Shown: one piece after another, positions 21,570 to 32,534 of the stretch
How the letters are laid out: every line of letters starts with the position of its first letter
Numbering within the stretch: position 1 is the stretch's first letter
Assembly: GCA_030272585.1 (NCBI GenBank)
Contig: BSYQ01000002.1
Span: 6,386,001 to 6,450,000, forward strand
DNA length: 64,000 bases
Direction: 5' to 3'
DNA from: Bryopsis sp. KO-2023
Taxonomy: Eukaryota; Chlorophyta; Ulvophyceae; Bryopsidales; Bryopsidaceae
Made by a program: the position numbers and the translations under genes
Notes under the pieces: generated by a model
What the model was told of the DNA's origin: nothing
Seen by the model: the letters and a program-made list of their open reading frames with translations, nothing else
Databases searched by the model: none

Positions 21570-21579
21570 CGTGCTTGAA

Positions 21580-21780
21580 ACCTCCCTGGTAGGTAAAACG
21601 ACATCTTTCAATTTCCGAATTTGACATTTGAAACCTCCATATGGCAAAACGACATCTTTCAATTTCCGAATCTGACATTTGAAACCTCCATGGCAAAATG
21701 ACATTTTTCAATTTTCAAATCTGACATTTTAAACCTCCATGGCAAAATGACATTTTTCAATTTTCAAATCTGACATTTGA
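21580..21780. repeat. 57-bp tandem repeat upstream of ddl
   Basis: About four units of 53-58 bp containing TGACATTTGAAACCTCCAT and TTTCAATTTCCGAAT. The array abuts the ligase start, so it lies where a promoter and 5' leader would be. Confidence 0.8.
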
Positions 21781-22019
21781 ATGAACCATAGCGTAATGGC
21801 AGACGATTTAAAAAAAAAAAACAAAAAAACGATCGATCGTCGATCCACGATTTCTCTTCTCCGCTATGTCAGACAGGATCCAGCGCTGCAGTTTTTTCAA
21901 GAGCAAAAAAACGAGGTATGGCGACGACCAGAAACCAGCAGACGCAACTCAACCACCCCACCACCCCGACTCCTTCGCCCAAAAACACTCAAAAAAAAAC
22001 AAAAAACGAAAAGACGTCG

Positions 22020-22180
22020 AGACAGAAGGCGCAAAGGATAACAAAACAACGTTCAGTCGAACGTCCCGACCCCCCCCTCCTCTCGATCGCGAAATCCCGC
22101 AGTCCAAAGATAACAAAACAACGTTCAGTCGAACGTTCCGAACCCCCCCTCCTCTCCCCGATCGCGAAATCCCGCAGTCC
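22020..22180. repeat. Two-copy tandem repeat
   Basis: Two units of about 63 bp with ACAAAACAACGTTCAGTCGAAC and CGATCGCGAAATCCCGCAGT, covering about 22,037-22,188. Confidence 0.7.
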
Positions 22181-22264
22181 CAAAACCAAAGATCTGTAAC
22201 TTCACTCATCCCTCCTCACACCTTTTTTCGAATCTTTTTTTCGGCTCCTGCCTTGGGTTAGTTT

Positions 22265-22570
22265 TCGCTGGAAACGAGGAAAACGGAATCCAAATAAAAG
22301 AGCTCCCGAGGAAAACGGAATCAGAAAAACAGGTCCACAGGAAAACGGAATCCAAAAAAAAGAGCTCCCGAGGAAAACGGAATCAGAAAACAGCTCCTGA
22401 GGAAAACGGAATCCAAAAAAGAGCTCCTGAGGAAAGCTGAGTCGAAAAAAAAGAGCTGCCGAGGAAAGCGAAATCAAAACAGAGCTCCCGAGGAAAGCGA
22501 AATCAAAACAGAGCTCCCGAGGAAAGCGAAACCAAAACAGAGCTCCCGAGGAAAGCGAATCGTGAATTTC
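22265..22570. repeat. Minisatellite of GAGCTCCCGAGGAAA units
   Basis: About nine units of 30-36 bp, each with GAGCTCC(C/T)GAGGAAA and an ACGGAATC/AGCGAAATC linker. No gene overlaps it convincingly. Confidence 0.8.
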
Positions 22571-25500
22571 TGGCGATATCAAACAAGTTCTTCTTGGCCC
22601 AGCCACTCACCCCGATAACGTCACTTTTTTCGAGATCTTTCTCACACCCACGTGAACAGGTTTCTTTTTTTTCTTTTTTATTGAAAGTAAATGATTCTTT
22701 GTTTTCCTGGCGCACCAACGGGAAAGAGAGGTTCCAGTTTCGACGGTTTTGGTGGGGTTTTTTTTTTTTCGTCCTCTCTGAGTCGTGGAAAGAGAACGCT
22801 GGATCTCCTTTGTCCGCTCTCTGGCGAAACTGCGGGACTATAAGCTGAAAGGAGCGAAATCGTCGATGCAAGGGTCGGACGGCAAAGTTTCTGCGACAGC
22901 GATGACTCGCTGCAGGAAAAAAAGCAAGGGTACGCCGCGTTTCTGTTGGCATTTTTTTGTTTTTTTTCCTTTCTCGTGTTTGAGGACTGGGACAAATTAT
23001 TTACCACGACTTGTTCCATCATTTTTCCTTTTTCTGGGGACGAAAAAGCGGCCTGTGGATGTCTTTCGTGGAAATTTCAAGGAGAGTGTTTTTTCAAGGG
23101 GGACTGTGGGGGTCCTCACAATTTTTTGTTTATTTTTTTTTTCTAGTTTAATTCTGAAAGACTTTTTTGTTTTTTGTGAAAAAAAAAAAGATGCATGTAT
23201 CAGCAACTGTTGATACCCATAGGCTCAAGCAACTGACCTACATTTCAAAAACTATTTTTAGAGTTTAATTTTATTTGAGATAAATAGGTGGAAACTGGGA
23301 CAGTAGGGGTTCGATTCCCCTGTGTTGCTTCGATAAAAAGTGTTTTTTTCTTTTTATTTTTTTCACTGTTCGTCTCTTTTTCTTAGACCTATGTCTTTTT
23401 TTTTTACCTGAGAAAATTTTAGTAGAGAATAGTCTGTTGTTTTCTGTTCGCCTTGATTCGTTTCTTTTTATTTTTTCAACCTTTTTTTTCCAGAGAGATT
23501 TTGGAAAAAACATTGCCTTTGTTATGGTAGTACAGGGGGCAGGTGCTGTTCTTAAAACAATTGCATGCATTTATTTATTTTATTTTATTTTTATTTCTCA
23601 TTTTATTTTAAGTTCCAATCAATTTAATACATAGATATAATAATAGTTTCTTTTTCTTTTTTTTTTGTCTTTTAACAAGTTCGACACCCCCCTTGTTCAG
23701 GATCTTCTTTTCCTTTTTTTTTTTTCAGTTCACACTTTTATGTCAAGCAAGCACTGCCTGCAAAAAAAAAAGAAAAAAAAAAAGAAAAATGATTTATTTC
23801 TGGGTGGAAAGTACCTTTTTTTTCATTCTCAGCTTCGAATCATAGGATGTGTGGGGCGCTGGAAACCAGCCAGCCAACATCTGCGGGGTTTTTTTAATAA
23901 ATTAACATGTGGTGAAAATATCAGTGGAGGCCATGTCTGACCCAGCCAGCCAGCCAGCCGGCCAACATTTTTTCATGTGGTGAAATTGAATCAGCCAACC
24001 AGCATTTCCACATGTGGTGAAAATATCAGTGGAGGCCATGTCTGACACCCCCCCCCTTGGAATGGGGTGCAATGCATTATTGATTTATATATGCATGAGG
24101 TAAGCCATCCAGAACGAAACCAAAATGCCAATCGACACCTGAATGGAATGATTGGTGGTTTCAATTTCTCGATTCTTCTTTTTACCTTCGTGAAACCAAA
24201 AATAGAAAGGAAAAAATATCCATGAAATATCAGAAAAAAAAAGAAAAAAACCCTGGTGTGTGGCCTGGATTGACCTGACCAATCATCCCACCATAAACCC
24301 TACCTCCCATAATAAAGCATCCCTCGTGGAAATTTTGAATTGAACGCCTCAGTCCCCCCCCCCCCAACACACACACACACACACTCTTTGTCCAAATCAT
24401 TGAATTGTGCACCTGCCATTTCACTAGAGGTTGATTCAGCGAGCATGGATGTCAATTCTGTTTCGAATGTATGCAAACTCAGGTAAGCGAATCTCTGCAC
24501 AACAGAAATGTTTTTGTTTTTGTTTTTTTCTGTTTTCTAGCTCTTTACGAGAGTGGGGTGGATGGCGTAACAACAAAAGAAAGGTGAAATTAGCCGGGGG
24601 GAAAAAATAAAATAAATAAAAAAAAAATTTGCTGCATTAGGCACCTGATGTGGAACTCCACCTGGAATCAATCAAGAAGGTTTATAGACAAAGGGGAAGG
24701 CATACATATATATGCCTATGTATACATATTTGTATATAGGGATAGCTCTCGTAAGCTTCGGTTTTTTCAAAAAAAAAAGGGGGGGGGGGGGGGAACTAGC
24801 CATCGAAGAGCCAAACCCATGGAGGGGTGATTCCCCTTGGTAGGCTGAATAATAAAAAAAGGAAATGGCTCAGGAAATGGATGCTGTCTTCCTTGATGCA
24901 ATCCCCTGCATGAAACCACAAGTAGAAAAATAACCAAGAGAAGGCAAGGAAAAGGCGAGCCACTAGCAAAAAAAAGACACTAAAAAGGTTGTATATATAT
25001 ATATAAAGGTTAAATGGAGAAAGGAGATTGGGGGGGGGGAGGGAAAGAGTTTTTCACAAGTGCTGCCGAGCGAGGCTGCGGTGGAAAGCTCACCAAGAAT
25101 AAGGGTGGGGGTGTTATCCGGGGGGGAACTCCGTTGAGGTTTTCCCCTAGAGATCAGGTCAGCAGGAGGAAGGCGTCTGACCTGGGGAGGGCCAGAGATA
25201 AACACTCGAATCAATCAAGAGGCAGACTGCACTTCAGCTCGCCCAGGCTGTCACACAGACACTCTGTTGCATGGCGGTTGCGACACGTCCATTTGCGATT
25301 CTGGTGTATGCACCCTTTTTCAATGCACTCTGCTGAGCCATCCCTCAGGGCTTCTTCAGCCGTTCGATTTTCTATCGTTCAAAACCGAGGGTTGCAAAAT
25401 CCCCCGTCCAGTCGCATCGCCACTGCCAAAAACTCAACCCCCTTTTGCACGTTGTTAAATGATAGGCACATCCGCTGTCCATTCCCTTATTTCTAGAATG

Positions 25501-26600
25501 TTAAGGTGGATTTGTACATTATATATATAGGGAGGCTCAGGCCTCTCTGAGCTGCGCAACAGGATCAAGGCACTGACATTCATTTTCTCGTTTTTGCTCG
25601 GGTGTCCTTGGGCTGTGAATTATCAGTGTCATAGGTTTTATGTTCTTATTTTCTTGGCGTGGTTATCGGCAAGAACTAATTGAAACTCTAGCCTGGGCAT
25701 ATTTAGAAAATAGTTTAAGAGAGGCTTTCGATAACATTGTTGTCATGATTCATTTTTTTACATTCCCTCAGCAGGCTTGTTTTATATGTTGTACAACGCT
25801 GGGTTAATTAAATGCTGCCCTTTGACACTCAAGGGAATTGCCTTTGAATTTTTAGCACTCCATCAAGCAGGGTGGAGGTTGCACGAGGCCAGTCTCTATT
25901 TGTGCACCCCCCTAAGATTCATTTTGGGTTTTTTCATGAGGTTGTCTGACTTTGATTTCAAGGCTGGGGCTAGCTCCTGTATCGACAAACATTTTGGGCT
26001 TTTGAGGAGGAGGGGCATCAGTAACAGTAAAACTGCACCCAACAGGTGGAGAAGGCATTTTGAAAAAATTGAAAGTGTGGGAAAAAAGAAAAGGGAAATA
26101 GTTCTGGAAAGAATCAGTTCAAGCGTTTTTTTGAGTTGGTCGCTGAGCTGGCATTGATTGGTAAAGGACCTTGTGTAAATCAACCCGGAGGGGAAAACAT
26201 GTGGTTATGAGAAGATAATATCCTTAATTTGTTTCGTTACATTAAAATCAGAAACTGAACTGAGTTTGGATTAAAAATGCAGGTGTCTTTTTTTGGATGG
26301 TTTTTTCAACAATTGTTACAAATAAACCTCTCACTGTTTGAGGTTCAGGGAGATTCACACTTGGCACTGCACTCCAACTGTACAACGAACTATTCGAGTA
26401 CCTACATATACCAGCATTTAAACGATAATAAACAACAAGAACAGCACCCCTTTGGGAAACAAGCTGATCCATCACACGTCCCCTGGGACTTGTCCTTTCC
26501 CAAACGCAATACAGATATCGAAAAATAAGTTCACCTCCTCCCTCCCTCTCCAAACAAGTCAACGCAAATCCGACAATCTTTTCAACCCGTTTCTAAACAT
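22570..26600. other. Low-complexity non-coding DNA with duplications
   Basis: T-, A- and G-homopolymers, CA repeats near 24,370 and TA repeats near 24,990. A duplicated block with GGTGAAAATATCAGTGGAGGC occurs at about 23,912 and 24,017. Copy 2 of the 19.6-kb duplication is at about 25,290-25,860. I see no gene I can defend. The frame at 25,777-26,157 lacks any motif, though its end resembles the 20.4-kb exon. Confidence 0.45.
25290..25860 (+). repeat. Segmental duplication, copy 2
   Basis: Diverged copy of 19,640-20,079 with extra sequence (about 25,640-25,740) in the middle. Both copies precede a stretch that looks like the end of an intron. Confidence 0.55.
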
Positions 26601-27063
26601 GTTAGAGAACTTATGCAGCACCTCTTGCCCGATATGTCACAGCTGAAAAAGTGCACGAGCCTTTCTGGCTACATCTCTTGTGCATCCACAGCAAGATTCG
26701 AGAATCAATGTTGCACGCTCTGGTAGTCCCTGCGTCGAATGAATTGGCGAGAACAGTCTCGATCTTGGCTTCAGCAGGAGGCCTCTGAAACACTGTCCTG
26801 TGTGGTTCACACAGACGTCGACACCGTCGCCGCCCCAACCACCAGAAATCGACCGCCCGCATGTCACACTGGAAACCGAATTCAAAGTAAGGCTTTTTCC
26901 TGCACAGCAAAATGTTGAACAAGAAAAAAGGCACCCAACCGTCCTCCTAGATTGGGGAGCGTAACAACGATAAGAAGCGCCTCTTTGGATTTGTTCTCGT
27001 ACCCCCTCCTCCGCGTTAATAACCACGCCGCTGCTTTTATTTTCAATTTCCCAAGTCTCAGCG

Positions 27064-28087
27064 AATCAAGGAAAGCCAGATACTGGTGAGGTATCGCGTG
27101 TCGGACTGGCGACGTACGACAGCGTCGGCGGCGACGTCGTCGCGGACGCAACACCGTAGTTCATCCTTTTTTCCCTCAACAACCTGTTGTGTGCAACTGT
27201 GGAGTGAAACCAGCGACCAGAATGACCAAAAATTTTGAAGTAGAGCAACAGCACCAACACCAACACCAACACCAACACCAACACCAAACAAATAAGGAAA
27301 CCCTTTCCTGGAAAGGCCTGGCACCACATGCGATTTAATTTTTGAAAGGTGGCGCGCTCTATGGTGGAAACGAAAGTTATCGATGCACCTTGCTTTCTCC
27401 GCCTCGTTCTGGCGTGTGTTTTGATATCAATCGGCGGATTCCTGTCCAGTTATCGATGCACCTTGCTTTCTCCGCCTCCTTGTGGCGTGTGTTTTGATAT
27501 CAATCGGCGGATTCCTGTCCACGTGCGGTACACTAGCGGGTTGGGTCGGGTTGGGTCGCCGACAAGATAAGAAGGAGGCATACACGTACGCGATGGTCCC
27601 TCACCGACTTAGAAAAACGTCTGATCGTGTTCCCTGTTGATTGTACGCGATCGAATTAGTGGATCGCATATGGCGTTTCGCATACCTGACAGAAACTAGG
27701 GGAACATATAAGGAAAGACCGTGATACTTCGGATAACTCTTCGTGTAAAAGCGTTTAGTTCACAACATTCCCTCAGGTCACAACGGAAACGACAGACGCG
27801 CGACCACGCCTCCTCGATAACTGTCGTTTTTACCATAGAGCGCGCCACCTTTGAAAAGGAAAATCACATTTACTGCCAGGCCTTTCCAGGAAAGGGTTTC
27901 CTTATTTGTTTGGTGTTGGTGCTGTTGCTCTACTTCAAAATTTTGCCATTCTGGTCGCTGGTTTCACTTTACAGTTGCACACAACAGGTTGTTACGGAAA
28001 GAAAGGATGAACTACGGTGTTGCGTCCGCGACGACGTCGCCGCCGACGCTGTCGTACGTCGCCAGTCCGACACGCGATACCTCACCG
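27064..28087. repeat. Long inverted repeat (foldback)
   Basis: The left arm, about 27,064-27,378, is the inverse of the right arm, about 27,826-28,087. The arms share TGAGGTATCGCGTGTCGGACTGG-type ends, CCTTTCCAGGAAAGG and a GGCGCGC core. The left arm has extra ACCAACACC units. The spacer holds a 73-bp tandem duplication (27,377-27,522, GTTATCGATGCACCTTGC). No transposase and no target duplication were found. Confidence 0.7.
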
Positions 28088-28125
28088 GAAAAGTCTCGCA
28101 GCTCCACAGTTGCAAATAACTCTCT

Positions 28126-28662
28126 TGTGGACACAGGAATGGATTCCGCCCAGCAGTCAAACAGCTGGAGGGGCTCTTGGGGTGAGGTAGCCGAGGACAA
28201 GCTTTGCCACACGCCCATGTCAGACGATCGGGATGATTCCATACGAGGTAACACACCACCTCTTTGTCCCCATATTCTCACAAAGCACGCGCGCGCTCAG
28301 TTCTTTGGAGCAAAGAGGTGTTGCTACTAAAGCAGCCGCAGCACAGCCTTCTCTCGACAACGATAGCGACGCCTGAGAAGCTCCGTGGTTGTGTAAATGC
28401 TGTAAAAAAACATCCTTGGTGTCTTATCAGCTAGCGAACGTGCGTCCCTACGCTGCTCTCGTTTCTTTTTGAGGTTTTGCGACGGTTGTAGTAGTCAGGG
28501 GCCACACTGTGCGCTTTTTTGCAGGGGAATGTTCAGCTGTGCGCGAGAAGGCAGGTGGTCAAGTGGGATTTGCTCCTCTTCGTGGTCGTCTGAATGACTT
28601 GGACGCCAGGGGTGATTCTCGTAAAGAGACCATGCGCAGTTTTCAAGAAGACCCTGTGCGAG
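28126..28662 (+). CDS. Two exons of an unidentified gene, duplicated at 29.15-29.71 kb
   Basis: Exon-like blocks at about 28,126-28,247 (ending before GTAAC) and 28,525-28,662 (acceptor TTTTTTGCAG, donor GTGAG). The second reads GRLNDLDARGDSRKETMRSF and is charged and helix-prone. Both blocks have a diverged tandem copy 1 kb downstream. I do not recognise the family. Confidence 0.4.
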
Positions 28663-29149
28663 GTGAGAGGACCTACACCCAGAAAGTCGAATTCGATCGG
28701 ATCGGTTCTTGTTGCGCCATTTCTATTTTTCCTTCTTGGAACTGTTCGAATGTTACATCCGTTCTCATTTTATCATTCGCCGTTCTGGTCAGGGGGGTGG
28801 ATCCTATATCGTGGGTGTTCCTGTGTGAATCCAACACGGTGTGCTGGCAACTCTTAGAGGGATGGGGGGATGTTATTGTCAGTTGATTTGGGCATCCAAG
28901 TTGGGGCTGTGTAGATGTTCAAAAAACTTAAGCTGAGAGGGAGGCAGGGAGGGAGGCAAAAGAGGGAGGGAGGGAGGGAGGCAAAAGAGGGCCTAGAGGG
29001 ATGGCAAAATTCTTCCCGTGTGCAACACGCGCACGGGTTGGGTAAATGAAATGATGGAAACGTATGCGTTTGCTGCCTGGCAGTGCTATGGATAACGACA
29101 GACACAAAAAAATCTCTCGCAGCTCCGCTCTTTTAAACGATCTTTTTTG

Positions 29150-29706
29150 ACACAGGCATTGCTTCCCTCCTGCAATTGAATGGTGAAGGAGCTTTTGGAG
29201 TGAAAGACGTTGATAAAACAAGTTTCTCAACGGGCCCATCCCAGCCGATCAGGATCATCCCTTGCAAGGTAACTGGGGATCTACTTGTGCTCAAATTCAC
29301 ACCACGCAATTTTTTTTGGCCGACGAAAGGGCTCCCACAGGTGGCACAGCACAGTCTCCTTTCCCCTCGATGTCGATATTGGGTTGGGGGGGGTGGAGGG
29401 GAAAGAAGAATGTGCTGTGGCTCCTGTGGGAGCCCTTTTGTCGGCCCAACATCTCTTGAAGCTCCGTGTTGTTCGTGGAAATGTTATCAAGACCCGTCGT
29501 CGTGTTTTATCGACAACCAAACGCGCCCTTACGCTTTGTTACATGAGATTGTGGGACAGTTGTAGTCAGGGGGCGCTCGACTGAGAAGGAGACGCCAGAC
29601 ACCCAAGAATAAGTCGCTGACCTTCCTGCCCGTCTCGATGAGCTGAAAGGTAGAGGTGATTTTCGTAAAGAGGTCCTGCGCAGTTCACAAGAAGAGCTTG
29701 TGCGAG
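29150..29706 (+). pseudogene. Tandem copy of the 28.1-28.7 kb exon pair
   Basis: Blocks at about 29,150-29,267 and 29,590-29,706 are related to those at 28.1-28.7 kb. The second reads ARLDELKGRGDFRKEVLRSS with the same GTGAG donor. A TAA lies in the frame just before it, where copy 1 is open, and copy 1's acceptor is not preserved. It may be a decaying duplicate, or its exon may start later. Confidence 0.4.
29319..29452. repeat. Small inverted-repeat element
   Basis: GGCCGACGAAAGGGCTCCCA on the left is inverted as GGGAGCCCTTTTGTCGGCC on the right, with arms of about 50 bp. It is probably a MITE. No target duplication is clear. Confidence 0.55.
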
Positions 29707-30703
29707 GTGAGAGAGACCTCACTCCAGAAAGTCGAAGAGCATTGACCCGCTTGCTTATTCTCGCGTCGTTCTGTACCTCTATTTAGATCGCGGAACCAAG
29801 CGCTAGCTTTCAAAAATTCATGCGATTCCATACGTTATTCTCTTTCTCCCCGCAGTTTGGTGCGGTGGATATAGTGGTGTGGTGTTGTTGATTCGTCGCC
29901 CTTGTTTCCTAAAGGATCCTGTTCGTTACAGAAAATGTTGTAATGATCCTTTTTTTTGGCTTGCCGCTCAGCTAGCCCAGGATCGAGGCTGGAGCAGTCG
30001 TTGATGAAAGTAGACAACGTGTCTGAAGTGATACGCTCGCTGAAGGTACTCCGATAGTCGTTTCTCTTGATCAGCTCTACTCGACAAGAATCATACAAAA
30101 CACCAGGAGGGGACTTTTTTGTTTGTGTGCGATTGTTCAAGTCGCCGTGGACGCGAAAGAAAAAGAGCTGCACAACGTTGCACAAGACGAATGGAGTGGC
30201 CAACGACGCCGTCGTTGGAAGTCTCTTAGGATCGGTCTTGTCAAATCGTCGGCGATAACTGCTCGGCCTGTGCGTTTTCTCACATGCCGAGCACAATAGC
30301 GTCGGTGGAGCGTCGTTGTGTTTATCATCACACACACTGCGCAGTTTATGTAACGAAAAACACAACGACGCTACTAACAATCGCCTGCAGCAGTTGCAAT
30401 TATCAATGGCAAAACACGCTGCACCTCCCTAGAGAGATCTGTGATCCAACGTGGGACTTTTTTGTTGGGAGAGGAGGATGGAAGGTTTGACTCAAAACCT
30501 TCGTCGTGGGCAAACAACGTCGACGTTGTTTGCACCTCTTTCAATAATGAAAGCTTTTCATTTGCGGCGAGGATATCCCCGCTATCGAGTGAACCGTTTG
30601 CCTCTCATCTACGACCAGTGGGTTCGACAGTGCACTTTGTTTCTCTAGTGCTCTTGCGCTGTTTGGCTGTAGCTGTTTTCAAAGTTGGTTTTCACATTTC
30701 CAG

Positions 30704-31383
30704 TACGGAAAAACGAGGACACATCTTCCGAAGTCAGGAGAGCTCGCAACGTGCTGCAAGAAGCATGACATATTTGAGGAAGTCGTCAGCAGAGTCGGAT
30801 CCAGGAACACGAATGCCCAAGTGGCTACGGAGACATCAAGGCCAAGACAGGTATTGGCTCGTTTTTTTTCTTTTTTAATTGTTTGTGTAGCTTTTTCCTG
30901 ATGGGTGCCCTCTTTCAACTTTCATATAAGAAGTATGGTGCTCATCTCTTAGGAGATTCTTCACGCTTGTATTGATTTTTCGCAAACGAACAAATTAAGA
31001 AGATTTATGGCCAACTGGAAGATGCTGTGGAGGGCAATTTTGAATTCGAAAGCAGGGGCAAAGATTTTGTGGGGGGAGTGACTGTGGAGCAGATTCAGGT
31101 GAAAAAAAGTTTAATAAAATCTGCCATTTTCTTTTTTTGGGGGGGGGGGAGTGTAGTGTTCACAAAATTCACACTGGCTTCTTCACCGATACGAGCCGAT
31201 CCCTTTTTCGAGACATTTCAATCTGAATTACATGTATTTTTTTATTCATGGATTTTTTAGGTGAGGACTCCTTCCGAACATTCGATGCCCGAGGATGCAC
31301 GCTTGAATCCCTCAGCTCCAGCGAAAGAGGTGGAAAAAGCGCTTGCAGGCTTCCTTCACTGGTTTTCCAACAAGTCGGGATGA
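30704..31383 (+). CDS. Last three exons of an unidentified gene
   Basis: Exons 30,704-30,850, 31,000-31,098 and 31,261-31,383 are all phase 0. Their acceptors are CATTTCCAG, AAATTAAG and TTTTTTAG; their donors are GTATT and GTGAA. The last exon ends in TGA. Together they encode 122 residues plus the stop, hydrophilic and without a recognised domain (FEEVVSRVG; KIYGQLEDAVEGNFEFES; LAGFLHWFSNKSG end). Upstream exons may include those at 28-29.7 kb, but I could not connect them. The exact fit of three exons in frame supports a real gene. Confidence 0.55.
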
Positions 31384-31399
31384 GCTGACGAGGAACAAA

Positions 31400-32110
31400 T
31401 CAAAGAAGGGAACAAATAAACAACATCTGGGTTCAACCAGGAGGCTGTGCATTTGTGAAGGCTTGGACCAATCAAACGCACTCCGAAGACACAAGGATTT
31501 GAAAAAAAACAAGCTCGAAGAATGAGAGGGTAAGTTGGCAATTCCTGGGACGGATGGAAAGGGATGTGTGTTCTGGCGGGAAATGAACAAGGTGCTGTGG
31601 GAGTGCCGATTCCAGGAGGTCGGTCATTTCGTAACCAAAAAAGCTATATTCTGATGGGGAATTCTTTCTTCCCCACAGTGTGAAATTTTCTGCAACTCAA
31701 AACTCTTGCCAGTTCTTGCATAGATTTTCGTATTCATGAAGCCTTGCTCGTTTTCATATCAAATATGTATATATTTTTCTTTCGGGTTCTTGCAAAAATA
31801 AGTAAATTTCTATCGAGCAGTTTCCTCCAGAAAAATCCCATTGATACGAAAATTACCAGCTGAGGACTTGATATTGGTTTTCGAAATTTATATATTCTCA
31901 TTCGCTGAAAACCTTTGCATCAGCCCCAGTGCTTGAAATAGATTTGCAATGCATTATCATTTTCGGATCAAAACATACTTGCGACAGCGCTCAGGAACTG
32001 AAGCGCTGCTGGACCATCATTTTTTACACTGGAGGAATTTAATCCTCCATCACATTGTTGTTTTGCCCCATCAACCAAAAGAAAACTGCAAAAAGAAAGC
32101 TGAAAAGTAT
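31400..32110. other. Intergenic; 3' flank, no gene seen
   Basis: A/T-rich sequence after the gene that ends at 31,383. No coding or element signal was recognised before the tRNA-like sequence at 32,115. Confidence 0.4.
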
Positions 32111-32114
32111 TTCC

Positions 32115-32172
32115 AGGGCTGCTGGTCGCCAGTGGCGACTCGCCACAGCCTGGTTCGAGTCCAGGCAGCCCT
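32115..32172 (+). ncRNA. Compact tRNA-like sequence (58 nt)
   Basis: A perfect 7-bp acceptor stem (AGGGCTG/CAGCCCT) and a perfect T arm (CCTGG, TTCGAGT, CCAGG) enclose only 27 nt, where a normal tRNA has about 40. Those 27 nt form two mini-hairpins, CTGG-TCG-CCAG and TGGCG-ACT-CGCCA. It has a B-box but no normal D arm or seven-base anticodon loop. It could be a truncated tRNA, a SINE head or a tRNA-like structural RNA. Confidence 0.4.
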
Positions 32173-32249
32173 AACAAAAAGGGAATCAATCAATTCAATT
32201 ATATTGTAGCAAAAAGAGGCCATCACCCCCAATCAATCAATCAATCATC

Positions 32250-32520
32250 AAACACACCGTCGGCGCCACCAACGACGAAACGTCGGTGTGCAACGACGAA
32301 ACGTCGGCGCCATCAACGACGAAATGTCGGTATCACCAACGACGCAACGTCGGTGCCATCAAGGACGTAACGTCGGTATCACCAACGACGAACCGTCGGT
32401 GTGTGCCGTCGATTCGTCGGTACACACCGACGATTCGTCGTTGGTACGCCGACGCTCGATACCGCGATATCGACCGTCGTTGGAGCGTCGTCGACGGCGT
32501 CGGTGGCCACCCCGTTTGTC
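32250..32520. repeat. CGTCG-rich minisatellite
   Basis: Irregular units of about 16-34 bp on CAACGACGAAACGTCGG, ending in GGTGGCCACCCCGTTTGTC. The final motif recurs inverted near 30,190. It directly precedes the first visible coiled-coil exon. Confidence 0.7.
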
Positions 32521-32534
32521 TTGTGTGCGAAGCA

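Noticed and set aside
23228-23330. Possible intron-containing tRNA (six acceptor pairs and a good T arm)
   Set aside because: No D arm or anticodon arm could be placed in the 60 bases between, so the pairing may be chance.
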